NCBI RefSeq assembly: GCF_900111495.1
Contig: NZ_FOIU01000002.1
Span: 124,001 to 188,000 of the forward strand
Direction: 5' to 3'
Source: Chryseobacterium wanjuense
GTDB taxonomy: Bacteria; Bacteroidota; Bacteroidia; Flavobacteriales; Weeksellaceae
Length of the DNA stretch: 64,000 nt
Within the stretch, counting starts at the first letter, position 1. Each line of letters starts with the position of its first letter. Positions 53,010 through 61,811 of the stretch are shown piece by piece. The translations under genes were made by a program, and so were the position numbers. The notes beneath the pieces are model-generated. The model was given only the letters and a program-made list of their open reading frames with translations. It did no database searches and was not told where the DNA came from.

Positions 53010-54722
53010 ATGAGTCAAAAATGGATTTACAAGCCCGAACCCGATGAAGAAATTGTGGATGGATTAAGTTCGTCTCTTGGTTTTGGAACTTTTGAATCTA
53101 AGTTACTCGTTCTTAGAGGAATTGACAATTATCAAAAGGCAAGAGAGTTTTTTAAACCCAACCTTACCGACATCCACAGTCCTTTTTTAATGGCAGACAT
53201 GCAGAATGCCGTAGAGCGAATTGCCAATGCCATCGAAAACGGAGAAAAAATACTGGTTTACGGCGATTATGATGTAGACGGAACTACCGCTGTAGCCCTG
53301 ATGTACTTATACCTCAGCAAAATTGTTGAGAAAAAATATTTAGACTATTATATTCCGGACAGGAATTCCGAAGGATACGGGATTTCCACGGAAGGTATTG
53401 ATTTTGCAAAAGAAAACGGATTTTCATTAATCATCGCTCTCGATTGTGGAATCAAGGCGCTTGATATGATAAGCTATGCCGAGAATTTAGGCATTGATTT
53501 TATTATTTGTGACCACCATTTGCCCGGAGATGAAATTCCCAGCGCCGTTGCCGTTCTGGATCCGAAAAGAAGCGACTGCCGCTACCCTTTCAAGGAGCTT
53601 TCAGGATGCGGAGTGGGTTTCAAACTTTGCCAGGGATTGAATACAATTTACAAACTTCCCGAAGCAGAACTTTTTGAATTAACAGATTTGCTGGCGATTT
53701 CTATTGCCGCAGACATCGTTTCCATGACCGGCGAGAACAGGGTTTTGGCTAAAATGGGCTTAAAAGTTTTAAGAAAAACAAGAAATTTAGGATTAAGATT
53801 ATTAATTCCTGAAGATAAGCTTTCCCACTTTGAAATTTCAAATATTGTTTTTGAAATTGCCCCGAAAATTAATGCTGCAGGAAGAATTTCACACGGAAAA
53901 GCCGCGGTTGAATTAATGGTTTCCGACAACCTGAAACATGCCAATCAGATTGTAAGTGACATCATGAACCTTAACGACGAAAGGCGTGAGCTGGATATGA
54001 ACTCTACCCTTTCCGCTTTAAACCAAGTTATTGAATCTCAACAGGAAACAAAATACACAACCATCGTTTATCATCCCGAATGGAACAAAGGAGTGATTGG
54101 AATTGTGGCTTCAAGACTGATTGAAACCTATTACAAACCGACACTCGTTTTTACAGACGGGAATAATGGTGAAATGGTAGCTTCGGCAAGATCTGTATCG
54201 GACTTCGATGTACATGAGGCATTGGATATGTGCTCAGAATATTTCTTAAAATTCGGAGGACACCACGCTGCAGCAGGGCTTTCGATGGAGAAGGATAAAT
54301 TTGATGCTTTTAAAGAAAAATTTGAAAGGGTCGTTTCCGAAAAAATCAAGGAACATCAGAAAGAACCGTCTATTACGATTGATTCTGAGATCCAGATTGA
54401 TGAGATCAACAGAGAATTTATCAATTTCCATAGAAAACTGGCGCCTTTCGGACCTCACAATATGAAACCGATTCTGGCTTTAACGAATCAAAAAGTTTCC
54501 GGCTATATCAAAACGATGGGGAAAGATAACAATCACCTTAAGTTTTATATCAAGCAGGAATCTACGGGAAGAAATATTGAATGTGTTGGTTTTAAGTTGG
54601 GTCAATTTGCAGATGATTTTAGAACTAAAAATTTCGATTTAGTCTTCACACTGGAAGAAAATCACTGGAAAGGTAATGTTACCCATTATTTGAATATTAA
54701 AGACGTGAAATTCAGGGATTAG
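53010..54722 (+). CDS. recJ: Single-stranded-DNA-specific exonuclease RecJ
   Basis: 5'-3' ssDNA exonuclease of repair and recombination. At 570 residues it has the full DHH/DHHA1 set: VYGDYDVDGTTAVALMYLYL (about residues 81-100), IALDCGIKALDMI (about 147-159), FIICDHHLPGDE (DHH, about 169-180), and FGGHHAAAGLSM (DHHA1, about 416-427), followed by an OB-like C-terminal domain. Linked with nadD, 11 bases downstream, on one strand. The helicase-nuclease at 6.2 kb is a second recombination enzyme in the window but is not adjacent. Confidence 0.96.
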   Translation: MSQKWIYKPEPDEEIVDGLSSSLGFGTFESKLLVLRGIDNYQKAREFFKPNLTDIHSPFLMADMQNAVERIANAIENGEKILVYGDYDVDGTTAVALMYLYLSKIVEKKYLDYYIPDRNSEGYGISTEGIDFAKENGFSLIIALDCGIKALDMISYAENLGIDFIICDHHLPGDEIPSAVAVLDPKRSDCRYPFKELSGCGVGFKLCQGLNTIYKLPEAELFELTDLLAISIAADIVSMTGENRVLAKMGLKVLRKTRNLGLRLLIPEDKLSHFEISNIVFEIAPKINAAGRISHGKAAVELMVSDNLKHANQIVSDIMNLNDERRELDMNSTLSALNQVIESQQETKYTTIVYHPEWNKGVIGIVASRLIETYYKPTLVFTDGNNGEMVASARSVSDFDVHEALDMCSEYFLKFGGHHAAAGLSMEKDKFDAFKEKFERVVSEKIKEHQKEPSITIDSEIQIDEINREFINFHRKLAPFGPHNMKPILALTNQKVSGYIKTMGKDNNHLKFYIKQESTGRNIECVGFKLGQFADDFRTKNFDLVFTLEENHWKGNVTHYLNIKDVKFRD

Positions 54723-54733
54723 GAAATATTATC

Positions 54734-55318
54734 ATGAAAAAAGTAGGTTTATTTTTCGGTTCTTTTAATCCTATTCATATCGGACATTTGATTTTGGCAA
54801 ATTACATCCTGGAAAATTCTGATATGGATGAATTGTGGTTTGTAGTGAGCCCGCAAAATCCGTTCAAAGACAAAAAATCTTTACTGAAAGATCACAACAG
54901 ATTGGATATGGTGCAGCTTGCCGTAAAAAATTATCCGAAAATGAGAGCTTCCAATGTAGAATTTTCACTTCCACAGCCGAGTTATACGATCGATACACTC
55001 ACTTACCTTCATGAAAAATATCCCGACTATTCTTTTAGTTTAATCATGGGAGAAGATAATTTGGGAAGTTTACACAAGTGGAAAAATTCTGAGCTTTTGA
55101 TTAAAAACCATCATATTATCGTATATCCAAGGGTTTTTGATGGAGAGAAAAAAGATTCCGAATATCTGAATCATGAGAATATTTCATTGATAAAAGCTCC
55201 AGTCATTGAACTTTCTGCCACAGAAATCCGAAATATGATCAAAGCCGGAAAAAATGTAAGGCCTATGCTTCCGCCCGAGGTTTTTGATTATTTGGATGGT
55301 AGTAGTTTTTATAAGTAG
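54734..55318 (+). CDS. nadD: Nicotinate-nucleotide adenylyltransferase
   Basis: Adenylates nicotinate mononucleotide for NAD synthesis. The 194 residues show the nucleotidyltransferase fold: GLFFGSFNPIHIGHLILANY (HxGH, residues 5-24), the central YSFSLIMGEDNLGSLHKWKNSE, and ELSATEIRNMIKAGKNVRPMLPPEVFDYL (ISSTxIR-type loop, about residues 155-185). Typical NadD length. It follows recJ by 11 bases and precedes an unknown secreted protein by 5 bases; all three may be read together, but the last two could be later additions. Confidence 0.95.
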   Translation: MKKVGLFFGSFNPIHIGHLILANYILENSDMDELWFVVSPQNPFKDKKSLLKDHNRLDMVQLAVKNYPKMRASNVEFSLPQPSYTIDTLTYLHEKYPDYSFSLIMGEDNLGSLHKWKNSELLIKNHHIIVYPRVFDGEKKDSEYLNHENISLIKAPVIELSATEIRNMIKAGKNVRPMLPPEVFDYLDGSSFYK

Positions 55319-55323
55319 TTATT

Positions 55324-56109
55324 ATGAAATTTTATTTATTTACATTTCTTTTCTTTATTCAATTATTTGTTTTCGGGCAAAATAATCCACAAGAAGACTC
55401 TCTTAAAAGAGAAAGAGAGCATCGTGAAATGTATGAAAATCGCAGAAAAAAACATCATGAAAATTGTACCAGAGATTCACTAAAAGCCGTTACTGATTCT
55501 AAAATTCAAAATAAATATTATATCAATCTTGTTGCTCCTAATGGTGATAACTTTCTTCCCGCAGAAGAACTAAAACAGATACTTAATAAACATCATATTA
55601 TTTGGGGTGGAGAATGGATGGGAAGTGATTTCGGAGGTTATGCGCCTTATTCTTGTTATTATGTATATATGACAAGATTGACTGAGGAAAAATTTGGTAA
55701 AGAATTTATGGATGGTCTTGTAAAAGAATCTCTTTTAAAATATATTGATAAAAATCCGTCTGTGATTTTTAAATATAATGATCACTTTGATTTACTTTAT
55801 GATAATGATGATCTCTCAGACGATAAAATAATTAATGAGTATTTTTTAAAAGATTTTACCTATCCTAAAGGCTACGAGGTTTCCAAAGAAAAAAACCAGT
55901 ATTTTACCGAGGTAAAGTTGCACTTTAATAAAGATACACACAAATTATCAGTAATAAATTTCAAGCATCATATTGATAATAATCATAACAAACAATTCAT
56001 TCCTTATTTTGAAAAAAAAATCAGAAATTTTGTTAAATCCCGTAACTTTGTAAACATAGATCATACAATATATGAAGTAAAAACATACTTCAAAATTTAT
56101 TATAAATAA
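55324..56109 (+). CDS. Secreted protein of unknown function
   Basis: A 261-residue protein with a signal peptide (YLFTFLFFIQLFVFGQ). After a charged Arg/Glu/Lys helix (SLKREREHREMYENRRKKHH) comes a soluble mixed part with NGDNFLPAEELKQIL and DFGGYAPYSCYYVYMTRL, and a beta-rich end. I recognise no domain or catalytic motif. It starts 5 bases after nadD and is much more AT-rich than recJ and nadD. Its stop lies 5 bases before the next ATG. Confidence 0.7.
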   Translation: MKFYLFTFLFFIQLFVFGQNNPQEDSLKREREHREMYENRRKKHHENCTRDSLKAVTDSKIQNKYYINLVAPNGDNFLPAEELKQILNKHHIIWGGEWMGSDFGGYAPYSCYYVYMTRLTEEKFGKEFMDGLVKESLLKYIDKNPSVIFKYNDHFDLLYDNDDLSDDKIINEYFLKDFTYPKGYEVSKEKNQYFTEVKLHFNKDTHKLSVINFKHHIDNNHNKQFIPYFEKKIRNFVKSRNFVNIDHTIYEVKTYFKIYYK

Positions 56110-56114
56110 CTAAA

Positions 56115-56456
56115 ATGGACTTCATTGAAAAATTTTTCTCAAAATATTCCCAGGAAAAGATCATTAAATGGTTTAAGCAAATCTGCGTGGCCGAAGCGAT
56201 TACCTGCTTTCTGCTGTACGGAGTTGCCATGATCTGGAAAAGATATGACGAAGAAGGTATTTTGTCTACTATTTTCATCATTATAATCGGGAATATTCAT
56301 GGGTTGTTTTTTACCCTTTATCTTTTATTTTGCCTTCCGGCAAGGAAGATTTTTAAGTGGGATGATGAAGATTTTGTGTTTGCATTATTATCAGCATTTT
56401 TCCCTTTTGCCACCATCTGGGTCGAAAAAAAACTGGCCCGCTTCGACAGAGAATAA
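56115..56456 (+). CDS. Small membrane protein of unknown function
   Basis: A 113-residue protein with about three hydrophobic helices (AITCFLLYGVAMIW, ILSTIFIIIIGNIHGLFFTLYLLFCL, FVFALLSAFFPFATIWV) and charged ends. The N-terminal MDFIEKFFSKYSQEKIIKWF is amphipathic. No family recognised. It follows the unknown secreted protein by 5 bases and is closed by a terminator, so it ends the recJ-nadD transcript. Confidence 0.7.
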   Translation: MDFIEKFFSKYSQEKIIKWFKQICVAEAITCFLLYGVAMIWKRYDEEGILSTIFIIIIGNIHGLFFTLYLLFCLPARKIFKWDDEDFVFALLSAFFPFATIWVEKKLARFDRE

Positions 56457-56463
56457 AAATAAT

Positions 56464-56490
56464 AAAGGATCTTTTTTGATCCTTTTTTTT
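56464..56490 (+). terminator. Intrinsic terminator after the recJ-nadD unit
   Basis: AAAGGATC pairs with GATCCTTT around TTTTTT and is followed by more T. It lies 8 bases after the stop at 56456. Confidence 0.85.
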
Positions 56491-56726
56491 ATGCTTTTTT
56501 TTATTTTTCACTCAACTATTCAGCTGTAATTTTTTATAAAACCGACATATTTTCATTAATTATTTCATCTCGTTTTTAAGGTTTTTAAAAAAAATTTAAA
56601 GCTTCGATGTAACAAAATTCCTCCCAAAATTGTCTAATTAATAACAAAGTTCAGAGAACGGAAAAATTTAATTGAAAATTTAACTACTGAAAATCAGATC
56701 GTTAAATTTATTTTAAAAACATTTTA

Positions 56727-56749
56727 AGTACTTTGTATTGCAAGATACT
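56727..56749 (+). promoter_or_regulatory. Imperfect palindrome over the -33 region (candidate operator)
   Basis: AGTACTTTG and CAAGATACT flank TATTG; the arms pair in 7 of 9 positions. It overlaps the TTG (-33) of the outer-membrane protein promoter. Such AGTA...TACT palindromes are known as PadR-family targets in other bacteria; that assignment is inference, and no padR gene is in the window. Confidence 0.4.
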
Positions 56750-56769
56750 AAATTAATTATATATCTTTG
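56738..56769 (+). promoter_or_regulatory. Promoter of the outer-membrane beta-barrel gene
   Basis: TTG 56738-56740, 21-base spacer, TATCTTTG 56762-56769; a close match to the Bacteroidota consensus, about 52 bases before the ATG at 56822. Confidence 0.65.
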
Positions 56770-56821
56770 CAATGTTAAATAATAACAAATACAAGCTATT
56801 AAACCACTAAATTATACCAAC

Positions 56822-59083
56822 ATGAAAACGCCTATTCTCATTGCAGCCATATTTTTCAGCGGATTGACTTTCGCACAAGAAAAAAAACAAGACACCGTAA
56901 AAACTAAAACCATAGAAGGGGTAACTATGACAAAACAGGTTTTCAAAAAACAAAGTGACCGTTTTGTATATGATGTCGCAGCATCGCCGGTTACCAAAGG
57001 AAATACAACTTTTGATCTTTTGAAGCAGACTCCTCTCCTATCAACGACTGACGATAAAACTTTAAAAATTGTAGGAAAAAATAACGCGGTTATCTACATC
57101 AATGGCAGAAAAACCAATATGGATGCAGAATCTTTAACTCAATTCTTAAAAAACACTCCTGCAGAAAATATCCAGAAAATTGAAGTGATCACCGTTCCCG
57201 GAAGTGAATTCCAGGTTGAATCTTCCGATGGAATCATCAACATTATTTTGAAGAAAAAAATGAGTGACGGTACCAGCGGAAACATGAGAATGTCTAACAC
57301 ACAAAATAAATACAACTCAAGCCAGGCAAGTTTTTCCGTGAATTACAGAAAAGACAAACTGGGAATTAATGCCAATTTAAGTGGCGGTGAAAATATTAAT
57401 CCACAGTCTTATATTTTAAGAAACAAAACCGGTAATGTTCAAAATGAATCCATCGGTGATATCGACGATCCAAACAAAAATATTGGCGGATACTTAAATA
57501 TTGATTATCAACTAACTGAAAAAAGTAATCTGGCTCTATCCTGGAACTCTTGGGCCAATAAAAGTTATAACTCAACCATCAATTTATTGAACACCATAAC
57601 GAGATATGATGATAATGGGAATTTAGTTTCTACTGATTACACCAAAACGAAGAATAAAGAAGATGCAAGGAATTACAACAACTCTGTTAATTTAAATTAT
57701 GAATTAAAGCTTGATTCTCTGGGAAGCAAATTGAATCTGAATGCCGCTTATCTTAATTATAAAAGATTCCAGTATTCTGATAATAATACGATGATTAAAG
57801 ATGCTGCAGGAGATTTTACCAAAAACAGCAAAAAAATAATCCAGGATATTCCTCAGATCATCAATAACTTCTCTGGAACGGTAGATTATATTCAGAAATT
57901 TAAAAATGACTTTACTTTTTCTGCCGGAGGAAATTTTAACAAAACAAAAACTGATAACGACACAAAAAATTACACCTATCCTTACGATATTTCAGGAAAT
58001 CAGCTTCCTTCAGATAACGACTTCAACCATTTTATATATGATGAAAACATCTACGGTTTATATGTAACTTTTGAAAAGAAATTCTCCGACAAATTCTCCG
58101 GAAAAGTGGGAACAAGATATGAGATCACCAACAGTTTAGGAACTGCAGACAGCTGGAAAAACAATGTAGAATCTAACCAAAAAATAGAAAGAAACTACAA
58201 TAATATTTTACCGTATGTAAGCTTCAACTATGCCATTAATGATAAAAATAATTTATCTTATTCATTTTCAAGCAGAATGAGAAGACCAAGCTTCTGGGAG
58301 CTGAATCCTGTGAAAAATATTATTACAGAAGATAATTATACCCAAAACAACCCTTTTGTAAAAGCATCTTCTACGTATAACCAGGAATTGACGTATATGT
58401 ATAAAAACTCATACTTCCTTATTTTGAATCACACGTATGTAAAAGATCAGATCACTCAGGTTCCTTTACAGAGAAGCTATATCGACCCTAAAACGAATCA
58501 GGAAAGAATACAGTTAGCTTATATCAGAACCAATTTCGGGGACAAGCAGGAAATGTCTGCGATGGTGGGAATTCAGAAAACATTCTTCAAACAATATCTG
58601 ACAACCAATTTCAATGTTGGAGTTCAGCATAATACCAATGATGGATTTTTGAATACAGATCCTACGACAGGCCAGGTTTTTGACGATTATATCAATAAAA
58701 GAAAGTCAACAAGTCTTGTTATTCAGACCAACAACACGCTTCGTCTTGACAAGAAAAAAACATGGTTCTTAGGGGCAAACTTCTTCTACGTAGACAAACA
58801 ACAAATCGAGCTTGGAGTGCTTAAAAACTTAATGAGTTTAGATTTAAGCTTAAAGAAAAACTGGAACGACTGGACTTTTGCAGTGAATGTAAATGATGTT
58901 TTAAGAACCAACATCGTGGAAATCGAAGATTTACAGGACAACGGAAACTACAACTACATCAGAAACGACCAGTACAGAAGAAACCTAACGGTAAGCATCA
59001 CCTACAACTTTGGAAACCAGAAGGTGAAAAAAGTAAGAGACATCGAAAGTGCTTCTGATGCCATCAAAAACAGAACAAGATAA
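56822..59083 (+). CDS. TonB-dependent receptor-like outer-membrane beta-barrel protein
   Basis: A 753-residue protein with signal peptide MKTPILIAAIFFSGLTFAQ. A plug-like domain spans about residues 30-145 (TIEGVTMTKQVFKKQSDRFVYDV, VIYINGRKTNMDAESLTQFLKNTPAENIQKIEVI, GIINIILKKK). A long barrel follows with many NNYNN/FSYSFSSRMRRPSFWELNPVKN-type strands, ending in RNLTVSITYNFGN. The N-terminal carboxypeptidase-regulatory-like domain usual for this group is absent, and no SusD partner is adjacent. It fits the OMP_b-brl_3 family. Transported substrate unknown. The upstream palindrome suggests regulation. Confidence 0.88.
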   Translation: MKTPILIAAIFFSGLTFAQEKKQDTVKTKTIEGVTMTKQVFKKQSDRFVYDVAASPVTKGNTTFDLLKQTPLLSTTDDKTLKIVGKNNAVIYINGRKTNMDAESLTQFLKNTPAENIQKIEVITVPGSEFQVESSDGIINIILKKKMSDGTSGNMRMSNTQNKYNSSQASFSVNYRKDKLGINANLSGGENINPQSYILRNKTGNVQNESIGDIDDPNKNIGGYLNIDYQLTEKSNLALSWNSWANKSYNSTINLLNTITRYDDNGNLVSTDYTKTKNKEDARNYNNSVNLNYELKLDSLGSKLNLNAAYLNYKRFQYSDNNTMIKDAAGDFTKNSKKIIQDIPQIINNFSGTVDYIQKFKNDFTFSAGGNFNKTKTDNDTKNYTYPYDISGNQLPSDNDFNHFIYDENIYGLYVTFEKKFSDKFSGKVGTRYEITNSLGTADSWKNNVESNQKIERNYNNILPYVSFNYAINDKNNLSYSFSSRMRRPSFWELNPVKNIITEDNYTQNNPFVKASSTYNQELTYMYKNSYFLILNHTYVKDQITQVPLQRSYIDPKTNQERIQLAYIRTNFGDKQEMSAMVGIQKTFFKQYLTTNFNVGVQHNTNDGFLNTDPTTGQVFDDYINKRKSTSLVIQTNNTLRLDKKKTWFLGANFFYVDKQQIELGVLKNLMSLDLSLKKNWNDWTFAVNVNDVLRTNIVEIEDLQDNGNYNYIRNDQYRRNLTVSITYNFGNQKVKKVRDIESASDAIKNRTR

Positions 59084-59115
59084 CAATCATTTCTTCATAT
59101 AAATCATTTTGTATA

Positions 59116-59145
59116 AAACTCGTCGGGAAATCGACGGGTTTTATT
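59116..59145 (+). terminator. Intrinsic terminator of the outer-membrane protein gene
   Basis: AAACTCGTCG pairs with CGACGGGTTT (one G-T pair) around GGAAAT and runs into TTTATTT; it begins 33 bases after the stop. Confidence 0.75.
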
Positions 59146-59187
59146 TATATTAACACGAAATAAGCACAATATTTGCATCAGTAGAAG

Positions 59188-59235
59188 CGGGCTTTAGCCC
59201 GTTTAAATAAGATAAAAATTCAATCGGCTTTAGCC
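59188..59235. repeat. Two GGCTTTAGCC repeats
   Basis: CGGGCTTTAGCCCG (59188-59201) and, 24 bases later, GGCTTTAGCC (59226-59235), both self-complementary. They occupy most of the gap between the barrel gene and the lipoprotein hydrolase. The phrase is familiar as a dispersed flavobacterial micro-repeat (recall, not searched). Confidence 0.8.
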
Positions 59236-59264
59236 AAAACTTATAGTAACATTTGCTTAAAAAA

Positions 59265-60110
59265 ATGAAAAAACACTTACTAATTTTAATAGCGTTAATG
59301 ACACTCTTAGGATGTCAGCAAAAAACAGTAAACGTCGGGAATAACATTTCATTTAAAGTTGAAAATAATGTTTCGTACGGCAAAAATCCTAATCAGAAAA
59401 TGGATATTTATCTACCGGAAAAACCAAATAAGAAAAATGACATTTTTATCATCATTCATGGAGGTGGATGGCGCAGTGGAAATAAATCTCAATTAACATT
59501 TTTCACCTATTCATTAATGGAAAAATTCCCGGAAAATGTTTTTGTTAATATGAATTACAGACTGGCTTCCAAAACCCGTTTCGCTCTTCCCGTTCAAACC
59601 GAAGACATTGAAAATGTAATGGATTCTTTAGAAAAGAAATTAAAATACAAACCCAGATTCATTCTCCTGGGAAACAGCGCCGGTGGACATTTATCGATGT
59701 TTTATGCCAATAAATCCGACAAAAATAAAAGTGTAAAAGCCGTTATCAATATCGTAGGTCCCGTAGATTTGAACGATCCCGGTTTTAAAAATTATGATGA
59801 ATACAGCTTTGTTGAAAAACATCTAATCGACCCAAAGATTGTCGACAAAAATATTTCCCTGATGGATTTCGGAAGCCCGGTGCATTGGATTAATAAAAAC
59901 TCACCGCCTGCTTTATCTTTTTACGGACTGCATGATACGGTTGTTCCTTTATCACAAAAGAAAATCTTAGATTCGGCATTGGCAAAAAACTCTGTCTATT
60001 ATGAATCTTATGAATTCAACGGGAACCATCTATCGTGGGAAAAAGAAACCAACTCAACATTTTTAATCAGCAAAATCGTTCAGTTCATGAAGAATATCAA
60101 TAAAAAATAA
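59265..60110 (+). CDS. Lipoprotein alpha/beta hydrolase (esterase-like)
   Basis: I start at ATG 59265 (MKKHLLILIALMTLLGCQQK): lipobox LLGC with Cys 17, so a lipoprotein of 281 residues. Esterase features: HGGGWRSGNKSQ (oxyanion region HGGG), GNSAGGHLSMF (nucleophile Ser, GxSxG), Asp in GLHDTVVPLS and His in NGNHLSWE. This is the BD-FAE/carboxylesterase-like pattern. The substrate is unknown. Followed by a palindromic terminator shared with the convergent serine hydrolase gene. Confidence 0.85.
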   Translation: MKKHLLILIALMTLLGCQQKTVNVGNNISFKVENNVSYGKNPNQKMDIYLPEKPNKKNDIFIIIHGGGWRSGNKSQLTFFTYSLMEKFPENVFVNMNYRLASKTRFALPVQTEDIENVMDSLEKKLKYKPRFILLGNSAGGHLSMFYANKSDKNKSVKAVINIVGPVDLNDPGFKNYDEYSFVEKHLIDPKIVDKNISLMDFGSPVHWINKNSPPALSFYGLHDTVVPLSQKKILDSALAKNSVYYESYEFNGNHLSWEKETNSTFLISKIVQFMKNINKK

Positions 60111-60141
60111 ACGCTCTGAAATTTCAAAGCGTTATTTTTTT
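60110..60141. terminator. Bidirectional terminator hairpin
   Basis: AACGCTCTGAA pairs with TTTCAAAGCGTT with one mismatch, then a T-run on the plus strand. It lies between the convergent esterase-like and serine hydrolase genes. Confidence 0.7.
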
Positions 60142-60197
60142 TTATTGAAATAAAATTGTGTTTATTCGTGAAAAAATTCGCGATATTCGTGTTAAAA

Positions 60198-61415
60198 TCA
60201 ATATCCCAAAGTTCTCTTAGCCTCAATCGCCGTAGTATTAAGCGTATTCAAACATCTTTCAAACTTACTTGTACTGCTCAGATCCCAGAAAGGCAGTAAA
60301 ACAATCACAGAAACATCAGATTTCGGATCATAAGCCATCATCGACAAATATCCTTCTGTAGCACCGTTGTGACCATAGCCAATTCCCTGGAAGTTCGAAC
60401 AACCCAAGCCATAACCGTTGGTAGTAGCAGCACCTTTGTTTGTTCTCATCAACTCTGCACTGGAAGCATATAAAACATTATCACCTTTCATTACGCTTCT
60501 GATATATTCCGTAAGCATGGTCATCGTTCCTATTCCGTTTCCTTCAGCGATGTGTGCACTTGCGTTTTTCAGGTCGGTAACCTCATCATGATCAGAATAC
60601 TTGATAAATCCTTTCACATAAGGCGAAGGCAATTGCTTGTCGGAAGCCAGCTCAGGAAATTTAATTCCTAATGGTTTTTTAGAATTCGGACCGACAATTT
60701 TATCATACATAAAATCTCCGTATGTTTTCACAGAATTCACTTTCTGAGAATATACTCTCGCGATAATCTCTCCCAAAATCGAAAACCCTGTATTGGAATA
60801 ATGATAAACCTGATTGGGCGAACCATACGTAAGATTATGATCCGTCAACACTTTCACATAATCCGAAGCTGAAAACTGGAAATCAGGATTCGTTGCCAGC
60901 ATATAATCTGCATAAGTTTCTCCTCCGATATTGTATTGTGAAGCATCGTTCGTTACATCATAAATTCCTGCGTTATGCTGTAAAATCTGGCGGATGGTGA
61001 TTTCATTTTTATGCGGAAAATTCCAGTCTGCAACGTCCGGTACATACGGAACAGTTGTCCCGGGAATATTAGCAGTGATTTTATCATCAAGATTCAGCCA
61101 GCCGTCCTGCATCATTTTTAAAATCGCTGTTGACGTAAAGTTTTTTGTGTTGCTTGCAAAACGGAAATAAGTATTTGGTGTAACGGCGGTTCCGTTGGTT
61201 CCCTTAACTGTACTGAAAAAAGTTCCTTTGGGTGAAACCACATATACACTCAGCGAAGGAACATCCGTATTTAAATCTTTCTGAAGATTTGTGTGAATAT
61301 TTTTTACGGCAGCATCTAATTCCAGCTGATAATTTTTTTCCGTTTCATCATCTCCACAGCCCGCAAAAATAAAGGGTAGAAATAACGAAAGCGAAAGAAG
61401 TTTGAGTTTTTTCAT
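60198..61415 (-). CDS. Serine hydrolase lipoprotein (beta-lactamase/DD-peptidase fold)
   Basis: A 405-residue beta-lactamase-like (class C/DD-carboxypeptidase fold) serine hydrolase. Lipobox FAGC puts Cys 20 at the mature N-terminus. Active-site motifs: SNTK as the SxxK (residues 88-91), YSN in YHYSNTGFSILGEI (about residues 203-205), and GHNGATEGYLSMM near the C-terminus in place of KTG. Targets could be peptidoglycan, peptides or small esters; family members vary. Resistance function is not implied. Confidence 0.88.
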   Translation of the reverse strand: MKKLKLLSLSLFLPFIFAGCGDDETEKNYQLELDAAVKNIHTNLQKDLNTDVPSLSVYVVSPKGTFFSTVKGTNGTAVTPNTYFRFASNTKNFTSTAILKMMQDGWLNLDDKITANIPGTTVPYVPDVADWNFPHKNEITIRQILQHNAGIYDVTNDASQYNIGGETYADYMLATNPDFQFSASDYVKVLTDHNLTYGSPNQVYHYSNTGFSILGEIIARVYSQKVNSVKTYGDFMYDKIVGPNSKKPLGIKFPELASDKQLPSPYVKGFIKYSDHDEVTDLKNASAHIAEGNGIGTMTMLTEYIRSVMKGDNVLYASSAELMRTNKGAATTNGYGLGCSNFQGIGYGHNGATEGYLSMMAYDPKSDVSVIVLLPFWDLSSTSKFERCLNTLNTTAIEAKRTLGY

Positions 61416-61550
61416 AGTTTATTCTTTCGATTTATTTTATGCTGCTAATTTCGGTATTTTTTGGAAATATTTCAACGAATTGGGATTATGTATTTGAAAT
61501 TTGTTTTAAAACAATGATTTACCGTGTAAAAATTCCTATTTTTTTATTGG

Positions 61551-61730
61551 TTATCGCAAAGGCGCAATTTTTATTATAATTCTTGGTTTTTAAGGCGCAA
61601 GGATTTTATCTGCGATAAAATTTAAGACTGTATAGTTATTTACTTAAAATCTTTGCCGAAAATCTATGATTTTCTTGCGTCTTAAAAACATAATAATAGT
61701 TTAAAAAAACTTTGCGTCTTTGCGATATCC
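61551..61730. repeat. Nested inverted repeat of about 180 bases
   Basis: Outer arms: TATCGCAAAGGCGCAA (from 61552) against TTTGCGTCTTTGCGATA (to about 61727), differing at one base. Inner arms: TTTTTAAGGCGCAAGGATTTT against GATTTTCTTGCGTCTTAAAAA. A small TTTTATCTGCGATAAAA lies in the centre. The GCGTC/GCGCC phrases repeat several times within it. Confidence 0.85.
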
Positions 61731-61753
61731 AACAAAATATTTTAAAAGTAAAT

Positions 61754-61796
61754 TCAAAAAAAGCCTCAGAAATATTACATTCCTGAGGCCTTTTTA
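61754..61796 (-). terminator. Intrinsic terminator of the GH43-like gene
   Basis: On the minus strand GCCTCAG and CTGAGGC pair around a ~12-base loop and the stem is followed by TTTTTTT. It begins 16 bases after the stop. Confidence 0.8.
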
Positions 61797-61811
61797 TTTT
61801 AATTAAAATTT

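Larger units (their letters stand above)
56457..56821. other. 365-base spacer with terminator, promoter and a palindrome
   Basis: No gene. In order: intrinsic terminator (56464-56490), a long AT-rich stretch with only short reading frames, then the TBDR-like gene's promoter (TTG 56738-56740, TATCTTTG 56762-56769) overlapped by the imperfect palindrome at 56727-56749. Confidence 0.75.
61416..61811. other. 396-base spacer with nested inverted repeat, no gene
   Basis: Between two minus-strand genes. It contains a nested inverted-repeat element at 61551-61730 and a terminator for the GH43-like gene at 61754-61796. No open reading frame or RNA gene is convincing. Confidence 0.75.

Noticed and set aside
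60198..61415. Antibiotic-resistance beta-lactamase
   Set aside because: The SxxK/YxN fold is shared with many peptidases and esterases; no class-defining beta-lactamase motif supports resistance.
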